64,000 nucleotides of DNA from Eurosta solidaginis (Eukaryota; Arthropoda; Insecta; Diptera; Tephritidae). Position 1 is the first letter of the stretch, and every line of letters begins with the position of its first letter. The notes beneath the pieces were generated by a model that saw only the letters and a list, made by a program, of their open reading frames with translations, made no database searches and had not been told where the DNA came from. This document shows, one piece after another, positions 48,375 to 59,290 of this stretch. Where the stretch lies: assembly GCF_040869045.1 (NCBI RefSeq), contig NC_090322.1:273074662-273138661 (forward strand), written 5' to 3'. Position numbers and translations under genes: made by a program.

Positions 48375-50170
48375 TTTATTTATCAAAATCAAAAATTACT
48401 TGGGCGATTCAAAACTGGTTACTCAAAACTAGCTTATTTTGGTCAAATATACATACGCATGTAAAGCAAGCTTCAAAAAATTTTCAAAACTTTTACATAT
48501 ATCTAACATACCAACGACGTATAACTTAGGTAATGTACAAGAAATCTGATTACTAAATTTATTTAAATTGTGATTTATTAAAAAGTCGATTACTCATTTC
48601 GTTTGCTTTTTGATTAATCAAGAAAAGCAAAATGTGTTGAAGGAAGATTCTCTTTTGACTGATCAAACAAAAAATGAATTGATTAACTCAATAATTGGAA
48701 ATGTGATTATTAAAAATTTTAAGCAGTCAATTGACTGCAGAGCCCTAATAAATACACTTAATTAATTTTTTCCAAATCTGATCTTAAACTAAGTAAATTT
48801 AAACAAAGAAATATAAAAAACGTATTTAAAAAGATAAAGGCTCATATGTCCATGAGGCTGCATATTATAATCCTACAACAATCGCAAATAAGTAAATATT
48901 TACACTCATATTTACCCACGTACATACAAACATGGTTAGATATGTATAAGCCACATTAGTCCAAGATCCCAGGACCGCTAGACATTACTTATTTTTTGAT
49001 TAACAAAATACGTCACGAAGCTATGCATAGTCCCTAGTTTGACCAAATGTCAAATACCTCGGTTCCGAAGTCTTGACAGCGCTTTTATATGTTACAAAGA
49101 TAGAGGCTTTTAGAAGTCTTGTCTGCAAAATTTTTGCACAGGGTCAACCGTTTCTGCAATACATCGCTGAAACCGTGAAGTTTATAAAGAGACACTCAAA
49201 TTTTTCGAAATTTGTACAGAACGTTAGTTCAAATACAAAGTTTGAGCGACTTGCTTCATAAAACTCGGCTCTAGGATAATGTGAGATCTAATTTAGAGGT
49301 CGCGGCTTACAAGATATAACGCAAAAAGGGTTGCCTCCATGAAAAAACATTGCAGACAAGATGCACAGAGAATGCATGGTCTACAACTTTGTGTAAAAAG
49401 CACGAAAAAGCATTGGAAACGTGTAATTTTTGTTAAATGGAGCTTTGGGACTTTTGATCTAAAATATCTGAAAACAGGCTCACCGGCTAAACTAGCTGAT
49501 ATGCATGCTCTTATAATACACACCAACAATACACTTTGCAACATATTTTTTCCAACAGAAAATAAATAACGTTTGGTGGCCCTGTGATTTTACTCTATAT
49601 TCTATTTATTAAGAGTCGATCATATCTGATATGTGGGAAACTTTTATATTTCCGCAGTCGTTTGTAATTCTGAAGAAAACTTATAAATGGTAAAATGCTA
49701 ACAATGAATTTAAAACTTTGGATCATAACTCCATTTGGGTATATGATTTACAAAACTGAGCAAAATAAAAAGACTTAAGCAATAAACCGGGATTTAGTTA
49801 AGTCAAATATAAATTCCTTTTCCTTCGTTATACATTAGGGTGGTCCTCAAAAGAATTAAATGCATCGTACAGAGGGTATATTTCAGACTACTACTAAGGT
49901 TTATATGTTACATATTTGACCGTGGTACTACTGTTTGCGAAAAAAATAAATAAAAATAAAATCATTAGTTTAATTTTTATGGACCACATATGTACACACA
50001 TACATGCATATGTATGTACAAAATATTAAATATATATAATCATTTACCTTATGTATTTAATTAGCGAGACTTGCTCATATTACTTTATACAATAGTTTTT
50101 GTTATTGATATTAGAGAAAAATTGCAAAGTTTACAAACGGCGATGGTTACTAGGACATGTTTCTGAATTT
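48375..50170. other. Intergenic, nothing recognised
   Basis: AT-rich sequence. Overlapping open stretches on both strands at 49293-49569 have no recognisable domain. Confidence 0.4.
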
Positions 50171-50343
50171 CACTTCTTCACCAGCTAGCCTCTCGGGAGC
50201 TAAAGGCCGATTGCAAAGCGAGCAGCGAAGAATTCATGTGGTTGAGTGTTTAAAGGTATCTGCCTTTACACCGGTATGAAGTATGAATGTTGCAGATTCG
50301 AGTTCAATACTCAGCTCCCAAGAAGCTAGCTGATGAAGAAGTG
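50171..50343. repeat. Hairpin element enclosing a tRNA-like segment
   Basis: The arms 'cacttcttcaccagctagcc' (50171) and 'gctagctgatgaagaagtg' (to 50343) are inverted. Between them 'gtggttgagtgtttaaagg' resembles an A box (tRNA-Ser/Leu type), and 'gattcgagttcaa' a B box at about 50296-50308. It does not fold as a whole tRNA, so it is best read as a SINE/MITE relic. Confidence 0.5.
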
Positions 50344-51116
50344 AGTGACATAATTCCAAGGAAAAAATTTTACATTATGTTACTAGATAAGAGATAAAAT
50401 TGTTCCATTTTTTTTTTTTTGGAATTTTGCTTCTTGGAAACAACTTGAAATCCATCGCCTATAAAAAAATTTTTTTTTTTTTGGTTTCTCGAAATTTTCC
50501 AAGAAAACAGAACGAGCGTCGCAGTTGTCTTTGAATTTCATTTTAACAAAAAAGCATAAGAAAAAATAAAAATTTGCATTTACCCAAAAATTTTTAAATT
50601 TTGAAAAACATCTGTTTACAATAAAACGTGCGATGTACATACATACCTACTGCTTTGAAAAAATTATCTATAAGAAAAAATCAAAATTATACCTACATAC
50701 ATATGTGATTATATCAATGTTTAAAACATGGCGATTCTTAATCTGTTCTAATATGTAGGTATATGAATAGGGGTAAACTATATAGAATCCGTATTTATTG
50801 GCTTTACATTACGTGAGACTGAAAAAATTGGATATGGGCGATAATTAATACATTATTGATCAAACAAAAAATCACATACCTATGTACATGCATACATATG
50901 TATATATAAACGCTTTATTTTTATAATAAAATATTTGGCTTTATGCGCTTGCTACAAAAACTTTGTATGTACAAATTAAACAATTATTATATTTTTTAAT
51001 CTTATTAATTTCAATTTCTTTGGTACTACCTACATACATACATACATAAATACCAACAAAGCCTACATACATACATACATAATAACCTGTCCCTAATATA
51101 TAGCTAGCATCAAAAC
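50344..51116. other. Intergenic, nothing recognised
   Basis: Poly-T/A runs and (TACA)n microsatellites near 51030-51085 only. Confidence 0.45.
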
Positions 51117-52140
51117 CATGGTGGAACCATATATATAATACTTCTATATCAATACCTTCCTATCAATTGCCCTTGACATGTGGAACATTTTATTTTCTTT
51201 TGTACCTTCCAAGCAACATAGCCAGCAATATAACGAATAATATTGTCCACATATACAATCCCCACATCGTATTAACATAAATATTTGCGAACTCGAAATC
51301 TATTACCTGGCTATTTTTTTATGGACACTAGTAGACGCTGTTGATGCCTCTAAAATGGATTCGCCGTTCAAGGTACAATTCCCACTTTCAGTCGTACTTA
51401 ACTCGTGCCTTACTAAGAGTCGTCTATATGCACTTTTAAATTGAACTGCGTTGGGATTGTTGTTGAAACCCCCTCTTGCCCTAACTGCACCAAAAAAGGT
51501 TTCCAGGTAGTCTTGTGAAAGCTTATAAGTTAAAAGGTATGTCATGCCAAAATTTTTAACTTCTCAAATAGTGGAAAAATATTTCTTAAAGCAACGATCA
51601 TACCAACAAATCCTGTTTTCCGGCCAGACTGAACCAGAAGGGTGCCATTAGCATCTCGCAATGAAGAGATATATTCCTCGAATCCCTGCGCGTGCGTCTT
51701 TAAATTGCAATATGATTTGAAAATTTTATAATACTAATGGAAAACAAAAGCTTACATTTTCATTTGGAGAACGAAATAGCCTAATGTACAATATTGATAG
51801 AAGGCTGGCTTATTGAAATATACATATATTTAAGCCCCTTTTTTACAAAAATTTAACGACAGCCTTGAGATTTTGTCTCCTCTCGTTGTATATCTATACT
51901 GTAATGTTTGACAGGCTGCACAGTTCAGTAGTAGTGATATAGAAGTATTACATATATGGGTGGAACCATACAAGTGATAGCCGGAAATCAGGTGATTGGT
52001 ACTTTTTTTAACATGAATTGACATTTCCGGCGCAGTAGATTTTGACATTAATCCATCGAATTACAAGAACAAGGTAAATGGAATTACTATTTGTGTTTGT
52101 ATGTGTGTCGCCCTGTGCCAATGTGTATGGTTCCACCATG
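51117..52140 (-). mobile_element. P-superfamily transposon remnant (1024 bp)
   Basis: The inverted ends are 'catggtggaaccata' at 51117 and 'tatggttccaccatg' ending 52140. Flanking 8-mers ATCAAAAC and ACCAGAAC agree at six of eight positions; P elements make 8-bp duplications. The interior encodes a P/THAP9-type transposase fragment. A second nested inverted pair, 'taatacttctatatca' (about 51136) and 'tgatatagaagtatta' (51935), gives an alternative boundary of 51132-51957. Confidence 0.72.
51303..51730 (-). pseudogene. P-element/THAP9-like transposase C-terminal fragment
   Basis: On the minus strand 'FEEYISSLRDANGTLLVQSG' (about 51680) is followed by 'RKTGFVGMIVALRNIF'. After a one-base frame change near 51545 it continues 'YLLTYKLSQDYLETFFGAV' and 'RARGGFNNNPNAVQFKSAYR'. 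The block 'S-Q-D-x-L-E-x-F-F-G-x-R-x-R-G-G-x-N-N-N-P' is diagnostic of P/THAP9 transposases. The THAP DNA-binding domain and most of the catalytic core are missing. Confidence 0.88.
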
Positions 52141-52399
52141 ACCAGAACTTTATCTTATTCCAAATAACCACCTAAACTCACAATCACAACTGAATTCCAA
52201 TTAAGCCAACACGAAAACCAAAAGCACTGTAAAATTGCACTTTCATTGTGATAGCGGCAGATGGCAACACAACTCAAAATAAAATCTCAACATAATAACT
52301 TGACCAATAATAAAAATACTTAAGTACATACATGCACTGATACATAGTATAACGTCATAGAAAAGAATTAAACCTCCTCGCCCGAAGGAGTTTTATTTA

Positions 52400-52554
52400 G
52401 GCCCGGTTTTTCAGTGCGACTTTAAACGCCAGTTAGCGTTTATTCGAGTTTAACCCTGCCACTTCGGTCGCTTAAGCTGAGGTGAAAAACAACATTTTAT
52501 GTTATCGAACAAAGTGGCAGGGTTAAACTTTGACTCTCACAGAAAACCCGGGTC
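52400..52554. mobile_element. PIF/Harbinger-like MITE (155 bp)
   Basis: The left end is 'ggcccggtttttcagtg', and the complement of the right end is 'gacccgggttttctgtg'. Inner arms 'gtttaaccctgccactt' and 'aagtggcagggttaaac' are exact complements. The TTA target duplication lies at 52397-52399 and 52555-52557. GGSCC-type ends with TWA duplications are Harbinger features. Confidence 0.8.
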
Positions 52555-52884
52555 TTAAAAGAAGAGCATTGAGCGCCTTCAGCGAATAGAAGTGATGATC
52601 AATTGTTGAGTGATAACTTTTTGAACGCACTGTTGATTATTTCTGATCCACTCAATGGTTGAGATCTTACACCAAATTACTGATCATACACTCTCTCAAC
52701 GTGTTCATTCGACTATCTGACAGTATTTGACATTTTAAAGTGTCGGTTATGAATACAATTTGTGAAGTGTGAGAAATAATTTAAGAAGTCCTTTTCCCGT
52801 TTCAGGATAGTTATTTAAATTGGCAGTTGGTTCAATTCGCCGTTCAGAAAACAAATTTTCTATCACTCAACCAAAAAAATTTTT
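52555..52884 (-). pseudogene. Leader/gag-start remnant of the BEL/Pao-like element
   Basis: On the minus strand downstream of the primer-binding site, an ATG at about 52736 opens a short frame. It is soon stopped and then continues with low-stop sequence toward 52560. No domain is recognisable. It is assigned only by its position after the primer-binding site. Confidence 0.3.
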
Positions 52885-52917
52885 AGGTCGCTGGTTCATA
52901 TCCGGCTCGAAGGACCA
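52885..52917 (-). promoter_or_regulatory. Extended primer-binding site complementary to tRNA-Tyr
   Basis: The + strand carries the 3' 33 nt of tRNA-Tyr, from 'aggtcgctgg' through the acceptor arm 'ctcgaagga' to a post-transcriptional CCA. The T loop reads TTCATAT instead of TTCAAAT; the difference is T at 52899, tRNA position 58. Normal primer-binding sites span about 18 nt. A spacer of two bases separates it from 'tgttgcgg', the presumed LTR edge. A true tRNA gene is excluded because the 5' half is missing and CCA is present. Confidence 0.8.
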
Positions 52918-52919
52918 AA

Positions 52920-53540
52920 TGTTGCGGGGGGAATGTGGCACCCGGGTCGTGGGGCGCGATCGCACGCAAATAAAAGAAAATAAAAAAGGAAGAATTAGTA
53001 CCGAGTAGTTACAATTATTTATTTATAAATATTTTACAATATTTGCTTATCAAAGTGAAACACTCACAAACTTCCTGTTCGTCAGGAAAGCTAATTAAAA
53101 TACAAAATGCACTTAACACATTCAGCGTTATACCAGTAATTAATTGCAAAAAGAAAATTAAGAATTAAAAATTAAGTGGCAATGGCGAGGAGTTAAATGA
53201 TACCAATAAATTCGCTTTGCAGTTCGCAATTTATGGCGTTAATTGTTTGCAAATATTAACTAACTGACACTCGCAAATTATTTATATGTGACACTGTATA
53301 AAATGGTTGTTTTGTCTTACTCACCTGGGGCTAGATGCTGGCTCGTGAACGTTCCAAAATAGAAAAGAAAGATTTAAAACGAAAAAGGTCCGCACCACCT
53401 GCCGATAGCTAACTTTCGTCGAGTTTTTCCCCTTTGAAGTTAGCGCTCGGCAGGGGTGGGCCGTTACCGGTAAATAATAATATTGCCAAAAATGTGCATT
53501 AGGGTGGTAGCGAATATTTAGGCTGGTGGCCTAAACACAT
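52920..53540 (-). repeat. Presumed LTR of a BEL/Pao-like element, right edge uncertain
   Basis: It begins 'tgttgcggggggaatgtggc' next to the primer-binding site. It contains a GC-rich start, AT-rich middle and a strong hairpin at 53395-53460. No second LTR copy is in the window. The far end at about 53540 ('cctaaacaca') is a guess from the expected TG...CA ends. Confidence 0.5.
53395..53460. repeat. Strong hairpin
   Basis: The arms 'ccacctgccgatagctaact' and 'agttagcgctcggcaggggtgg' pair with few mismatches around 'ttcgtcgagtttttcccctttga'. It lies in the presumed LTR. Confidence 0.7.
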
Positions 53541-53574
53541 AGCATAATTGAAACGTTATTTTAGTCTTTAAAGG

Positions 53575-53945
53575 CCTGGCATACTTGCCATAGTCGTAGT
53601 CATAACCAATTTTTACTAAATCATATCTTTTAACATCGATTATTTGTGCCTTAAGCTAAAAAATATGATAATTTCTTCAAAAAGAAGAAAACGCTATAAA
53701 ATAGCTAGCAATTTGCACAAATAATAAGTCACGTAGTCAAAACGTATCCAAAACGAAAAATAAAATATCGAAAACGTGAACAAATTGACCAACTCAAATA
53801 TTTATAACTTATGAATAGGCGAAAAACCAAAGCCAATTAGTTAGTTATGGCATGGTTATGGCTAGGGCGCTGTGGTATATCACCAATACTCAACTGCATT
53901 GGTTTTCATAAGGCTGGTTGGATCAGCAGTTTCATATGAATATGG
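53575..53945. mobile_element. Diverged member of the 'ATTGGTGC' element family
   Basis: It has 'catagtcgtagtcataacca' at the left and 'gcattggttttcataaggct' with 'ggttggatcagcag' at the right, resembling the arms at 40287-40975. No coding content. Confidence 0.5.
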
Positions 53946-54229
53946 AAAGTCTGCCAGGGCCTTTATCTTTGTATAAATTTGCCTTGGCTCTTGAATTGAC
54001 TTAAAAGTTTCTTGAGTATTGATTTGACATCTGACTGATGTTTCATAAGTCTTTGAAATTGTTTCTGACAGACAAGTTCAGTGTATCTATGCTGCATTTT
54101 ACACTGCACAAGCTCTATGTGGGTTCCATATCTGTCAAAGGCAAAGGATTCGAGCCATTCCCAGCAAACACATTTTCTAACCAATACCTGACATACCTAA
54201 CGAATTATCGACTCTAAAAAACTTCCCTA

Positions 54230-54470
54230 GTAATCAACTAGCCAATAGAGTTGGGACTATTCGAATAAAAATTATAATAAAAATTATTCGAATAATAAAC
54301 TCTTTTATTCACCAGGCATCGGAATTCGAATAATATTTATTCGAACTTTTTACTTGTTTATTCGCTTACATTTATTCGAATTCCTTTCCTTATTATTCGA
54401 ATAGTAAAATCATGTTTATCTTACGCTCATCGCTTGTACATATGAGCATGCACATGTATGTATACGTACA
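54230..54470 (+). repeat. TATTCGAATA-rich dispersed repeat, arm 1
   Basis: Repeated 'attcgaata' palindromes are followed by 'gaattcctttccttattatt', 'gtttatcttacgctcatc' and 'gtacatatgagcatgcac'. An inverted copy lies at 59100-59290. Confidence 0.75.
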
Positions 54471-54587
54471 TATATTTATATGGGTATAGATGCATATGTG
54501 CATATATTTTTGTTTGTTCGGGGTTGCTTTGTTAATATTCATTTATTTAGTTATATTTACGTAACAACTTTGGTGCTTGAGTCTTAT

Positions 54588-55172
54588 GCGGCAGTTACCC
54601 ACCGACGTGTGCCGTACGTAAGGACGTTTGTCGTACGAAGCACGTTTGACCGAACCCTCAAGCCCGTAGGAATCAATGTGTGCGTCTGTGTACATGTACA
54701 TAAGATATTTGTGTGTGTATTGTTTACAGATAAGCACTGTTGCCATTGACCATTTTGCATGTATGCTTATGGAAACATCAACTTTTTCCAATTTAATTTT
54801 TGATATTGTAGAAGGCCGGAATACTATTAAATAAGTATAAATAGATTAAATATTTATAATCAGCACTTTTACATAATTATTTCGAATTATTTTCACAATT
54901 TTTCAAACTTTAATTAGGCGTTTTTGCATAAAATTGCAAACGGTCAAAAATTAGCGCACAAAAGTTTACTAGGCAACTCTGTCTAGTGAGAGAGCGATCA
55001 GCTGACACGTTCTTACGGAAAAAATCAAAATTGTTTTGATTTCTACGTTCCGGGCTACGTACGTACGGGCGTTGCACGTCGGTGAGTTTTCGTTTACATT
55101 GCACACTCATAAGATAGGTCGTGTCAGCTGACACGTTTTTTCTACGTACGTTCGTGAGTAACCACGGCTTTA
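54588..55172. mobile_element. Possible MITE with ACGT-rich inverted ends
   Basis: The left end 'gcggcagttacccaccgacg' and the complement of the right end 'gccgtggttactcacgaacg' are similar. Internal repeats 'tcagctgacacgtt' occur twice (about 54997 and 55125) and 'cgtacgt' words are frequent. TSD not resolved. Confidence 0.45.
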
Positions 55173-56109
55173 AGCTAGAAATATCTGGGACGATAACCAC
55201 TCTACTGATCATAGAACTTTGTTTATTAGCAAACAAGCGTGTAAATGTTCATACATAAATATACATGTATTTTAATAAGGTTAATATGGTAAGTATTTTT
55301 GTTTCCCATATACATAAATATGTATGTAAGTTGTATGGAAAAATTTGTTTTGATATCTTTTGGTTTGTATGAACATCTAATTGGTTACCATTAAAAAAAT
55401 ATGCTTACTTGTAATTGTCAACATTTTTTGCGACGTCTGATACATCAAAAGTTAATTAAGGTCAATGTTAACTTAATTGAAAGCTTTGGAAAAAAAAGTT
55501 CTGAAATAAAGTTTGAAGCAACCCATTTTGTACAAAAGACGTTTAAAAAAATTGCAAAATTCTAGTGGAACTAGTGGCTAATTTTAAAAACGACTGCCTG
55601 TCTGCTTTTCCCGCTCCTTAAAATTTTGAATGTCCTTGAACCGGTTAAACGCTGTAGGCATATTGTAACATATGTATGTATATGTATTGCAGATTGCTTT
55701 CAAATCAGATCCATATTCAAGTGCATGTGGGTATTTCTATATATACATACGTATGTATGTAAATTCATATGTTTTTTATATATGTATGCACACATAAAAT
55801 TATTGCAAAAAGCAAATGAATTAAAAGAAAGTAATTTCACGCTGCCAGCAAGAATGGTCAGCTAGTCCAAGCGTCAACCAAATGAAATAAAAAATCGTTT
55901 AAAAAATAAACATAATACCCACACTAACAGTAAAAGTACGTGGGATATTTTGTTTCATATCACCCTTTGCACAGTTTCTATGTATGTATATGGGAAACAA
56001 AAATTCCTACCATACTAATCTTATTAAAATACATGTACATTTATGTATGAACATTTACACACTTGTTTGCTAATAAACAAAGTTCTGTAAAAGAGGATAA
56101 ATATAATAA
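55173..56109. other. Intergenic, nothing recognised
   Basis: AT-rich with (TATG)n-like microsatellite at 55730-55780. The phrase 'catttatgtatgaacatttacac' near 56037 is the complement of 'gtgtaaatgttcatacataaat' near 55230. This suggests an inverted pair about 0.8 kb apart, perhaps the ends of another TIR element. Confidence 0.4.
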
Positions 56110-56111
56110 TA

Positions 56112-56317
56112 CTATGTCTCCACGGTACACGATTTCGGCAATATGATTTCGCAAATTACATTAAAGTTCACACGATTATGCTTCTTCTTTTGCATAATTT
56201 CAAATGACATTTGTTCCTAATTTCGTTTAACAGTTTTCACTTAACGAAATTAGCTAATTTTGGTTGTAATTAAGAATCTTCCGAAATCAACTTAATTTCG
56301 ATGCCGTGGAGACATAG
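56112..56317. mobile_element. MITE with TIR CTATGTCTCCACGG, TA target (206 bp)
   Basis: The left end 'ctatgtctccacgg' and right end 'ccgtggagacatag' are exact complements. TA flanks at 56110-56111 and 56318-56319. Internal sequence is AT-rich with 'atttcg' words. Confidence 0.82.
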
Positions 56318-56399
56318 TATAAGAGCCACCAGTCTGCTACGAGTGGCGAGTAACTCGCTGGAAATAAAAAAATTGATGCCGAATATTTTCTAAAGGGCG

Positions 56400-56790
56400 A
56401 ATTAATGGTGACTTATAACCATAAAGCCATAACCAGATAAATCAGCTGATCGAACCTACCTTATGGAAAGGAATGTAATCGATTAATGGTGCCATACCAT
56501 AACGCTAACGCCATAGCCAATTAATTGGTTTTTGGTTTCTCGACATATCCATAACCTAAAAATATTTGAGTTGGTGAATTTAATAACTTTTTTTAGATTT
56601 TCTTCATTCTTTTGGATACGTTATGACTAAGATACTTATTTTTTGTGGAATATGTTTGTAATTTTTTGCGTTTTCATCATTTTTATGAAATTTTCACGAT
56701 TTTTAGGTCAAGGCACCATTAATCGATCACATTGAGATGGTTATGGATATGGGTATGGTTACGACTATGGCGTTAGGGTTAAGGAAGTTT
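56400..56790. mobile_element. Diverged member of the 'ATTGGTGC' family
   Basis: It contains 'taaccataaagccataacca', 'atcgattaatggtgcc' and, inverted near the right, 'ggcaccattaatcgat' and 'ggttacgactatggcgtta'. The inverted halves suggest a long-TIR layout like 40287-40975. Confidence 0.55.
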
Positions 56791-56967
56791 AATTTGGCTT
56801 TAAGAGGGACATTGTTGAATTGTATTGAATTTATCCATGCGGTGTAGGCACCTTTTGCAACTTTGATTTTTGGAAAGACAATAATTAATTAATTATATAC
56901 AGTCGGAAAAATAAACGCAAATACCCCACGAAAATGTATAGAAGACATTTTATGCACATTTCGCCAA

Positions 56968-57204
56968 AAAAACCGTATCGGTAACCTTATAACAGCTGAT
57001 TCGACCAACATTATGGGAATCAATGCAATCGATTATTGGTGCCGCTAAGGTCGTAACCATATCGTAGCCAACCAATTGGTTTTTGGTTTACCATCGTAAC
57101 GATAAACAACTGATTACGTTAGGGATACGACTACAGCGATACGACATACGGCACCAATGACTCCCGCTAAAACCAATTGGTTGGCTATGATACGGTTGCG
57201 ATCT
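56968..57204. mobile_element. Member of the 'ATTGGTGC' family, split by a younger insertion
   Basis: It matches the 40287-40516 arm ('accgtatcggtaacctt', 'cgattattggtgccgc', 'gcgatacgacatacggcacc'). It then starts an inverted continuation that stops at 57206 and resumes at 57886-57990 after the inserted element. Confidence 0.75.
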
Positions 57205-57206
57205 TA

Positions 57207-57885
57207 TACGGCCCATACATGACACAAAAAGCTTGCGCAAATATAAAACGACGAAATTTGTGCAAATGAAAATTTTTACATACACGGCTCAAAAACACTG
57301 CGCAATATTCATTTTTAAAGTAGCGCAACAAATGAATCATGTATTTTAATTGTATAAAAAAGGCATTAATTTTATAAAAATTCACTATTTATTTTCCACA
57401 GTGCTGGTAATTCACGGTATTAGTCGAAAAACTCGCACAGAAGCATTTATTTTCCATTGTATTTATAAAATATATATTTTAATTGCAAGACCAGCTCAAC
57501 TCGTTGCAGCACTGCGCAATATTCATTTTTCAACTACCGCAACAAATGAAACATGTGTTCTAATTGTATAAAAAATTATTATTTATTATTGAATTTGTGT
57601 GAATTCCTGTTACAAGCTAGAGATGGTCCTTGCGCCTTCGATATTAACATTTTAAAGCAATAATTACTGATGTAATATTATCAGGAACCACAGGTAAACT
57701 GTGTAAGATTCACCACACACGAAGAAAAAAGCATGTGCAATATTTGCAGACATGCGTAAATATCAAAATCGTTTTGATTTTAGCGCAGTTTTCTGAGCAA
57801 ATAGCGCAACCGGTGCACACACCGGGCAAATCCTTGTGCAAATTGGTAATTGGCACAAGGATACTTGAGCCGTGTAATTGGCGTA
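57207..57885 (+). mobile_element. 679-bp element with TTA target duplication (copy 1)
   Basis: It opens 'tacggcccatacatgacac' and closes 'gtgtaattggcgta'. It is flanked by TTA at 57204-57206 and 57886-57888, and removing it restores the host repeat. It has an internal duplicated block ('ctgcgcaatattcattttt' at about 57296 and 57511). An inverted, shorter copy lies at 58557-58990. Confidence 0.78.
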
Positions 57886-57994
57886 TTAGCGGCACCAATA
57901 ATCGATTGCATTGATTCCCATAAGGTTGGTCGAATCAGCTGTTACAAAGTTATCGATACGGTTACAGATAAAGCACCAATGTCTGCAGCTTTAT

Positions 57995-58534
57995 ACTGTT
58001 TTCACACAGAAACTTAATGATCTCATATCACCTGCTAATGAAATCGTAAATTTTTTGCTTTCACACAGAAGTAACTGCTCGATTAGTATGAAGGATGAGA
58101 CAGACAATCATGGCGGAACGATACAAGGTGGGAGCATGATATACCTACAAACAAAAAAAATTCCATGTACTTGTAAATTCGATGGGCAAATGTCAAAATC
58201 GTACTGCGCCGTTAGTTGATGTATCAAATCAAATAAAAAAGGTTATAATCAGCTGTTCGATGCGGCCACCTTGTATCGTTCCGCCACGCAGCCAATGACA
58301 TTTGCTTTGACAAATGACATTTTTAAGCACTGAACACACCAAAAACTAAGAAGCGGAAACGGAAGCGGAACGCTGCCAACAGAGTTGCATTGTGCTTTTG
58401 ACTTCATTAGGTATTCGATTAGCTACTAATGAAATAATAATAGATTCGAATTTTGTAGGGAAGATTGAGCTCAATAAGCGTCTTAATGTAGAAAACTGCC
58501 TTTATTATTCAATAAGCCGTCTGTGTGAAAATAG
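57995..58534. mobile_element. MITE with TIR CTGTTTTCACAC, TA target (copy 2)
   Basis: It is near-identical to 34574-35082, with a 30-base internal difference ('aagcactgaacacaccaaa'). TA flanks at 57993-57994 and 58535-58536. It sits directly after the 'ATTGGTGC' family member. Confidence 0.82.
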
Positions 58535-58556
58535 TATTAGACTCAATTATAACTTT

Positions 58557-58990
58557 TACGCCAATTACACGGCTCAAGTATCCTTGTGCCAATTACCAAT
58601 TTGCACAAGGATTGGCCCGGTGTGTTCACTCGTTGCGCTATTTGCGCAGAGAACTGCGCTAAAATCAAAACGATTTTGATTTATACGCATGTCTGCAAAT
58701 ATTGCACATGCTTTTTTCTTCGTGTGTGGTGAATCTTACACAGTTTACCTGTGGTTCCTGATAATATAACATCAGTAATTATTGCTTAAAAATGTTAATA
58801 TCGAAGGCGCAAGGACCATCTCTAGCTTGTAACAGGAATTCAAATAAATTCATTAATAAATTTTTTATACAATTAGAACACATGTTTCATTTGATGCGCT
58901 ATTTTAAAAATGAATATTGCGCAGTGTTTTTGAGCCGTGTATGTCAAAATTTTCATTTGCGCATGGTTTTTGTGTCATGTATGGGCCGTA
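58557..58990 (-). mobile_element. 434-bp element, inverted copy 2 of the 57207 family
   Basis: It opens 'tacgccaattacacggctc' and closes 'catgtatgggccgta'. Flanks are TTT on both sides. It lacks the internal duplicated block of copy 1. With copy 1 it makes an inverted repeat with a ~670-bp loop. Confidence 0.78.
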
Positions 58991-59093
58991 TTTGGTTATG
59001 TAAATATAACCAAAAAAGGAATATTAACAAAGCAACCCCAAACAAAAAAAAATATATGCACATAGGCTATTGTTATACTAAGGGGACGATATG

Positions 59094-59173
59094 TACATGC
59101 TCATATGTACATGTGCATGCTCATATGTACATGTGCATGCTCATATGTACATGTGCATGCTCATATGTACAAG
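59094..59173. repeat. 20-bp tandem repeat, ~4 copies
   Basis: The unit is 'tgctcatatgtacatgtgca'. It lies at the edge of the inverted TATTCGAATA repeat. Confidence 0.9.
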
Positions 59174-59290
59174 TGATGAGCGTAAGATAAACAGGATTTT
59201 TTTATTTTATCGCTATTCGAATAATAAGGAAAGGAATTCATATAAATGTAAGCGAATAAACGAATAAAAGTGTAAGCGATAGGCATAACT
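59100..59290 (-). repeat. TATTCGAATA-rich dispersed repeat, arm 2
   Basis: The reverse complement of this stretch matches 54360-54465 ('gatgagcgtaagataaaca', 'ctattcgaataataaggaaa', 'gtaagcgaataaacg'). Confidence 0.75.

Noticed and set aside
52885..52917. tRNA-Tyr gene
   Set aside because: Only the 3' half is present and it includes CCA, which insect tRNA genes do not encode. Context fits a primer-binding site.
54543..54791. Overlapping open frames on both strands
   Set aside because: They lie in an ACGT-rich inverted-repeat region and read through the palindromic words on both strands.
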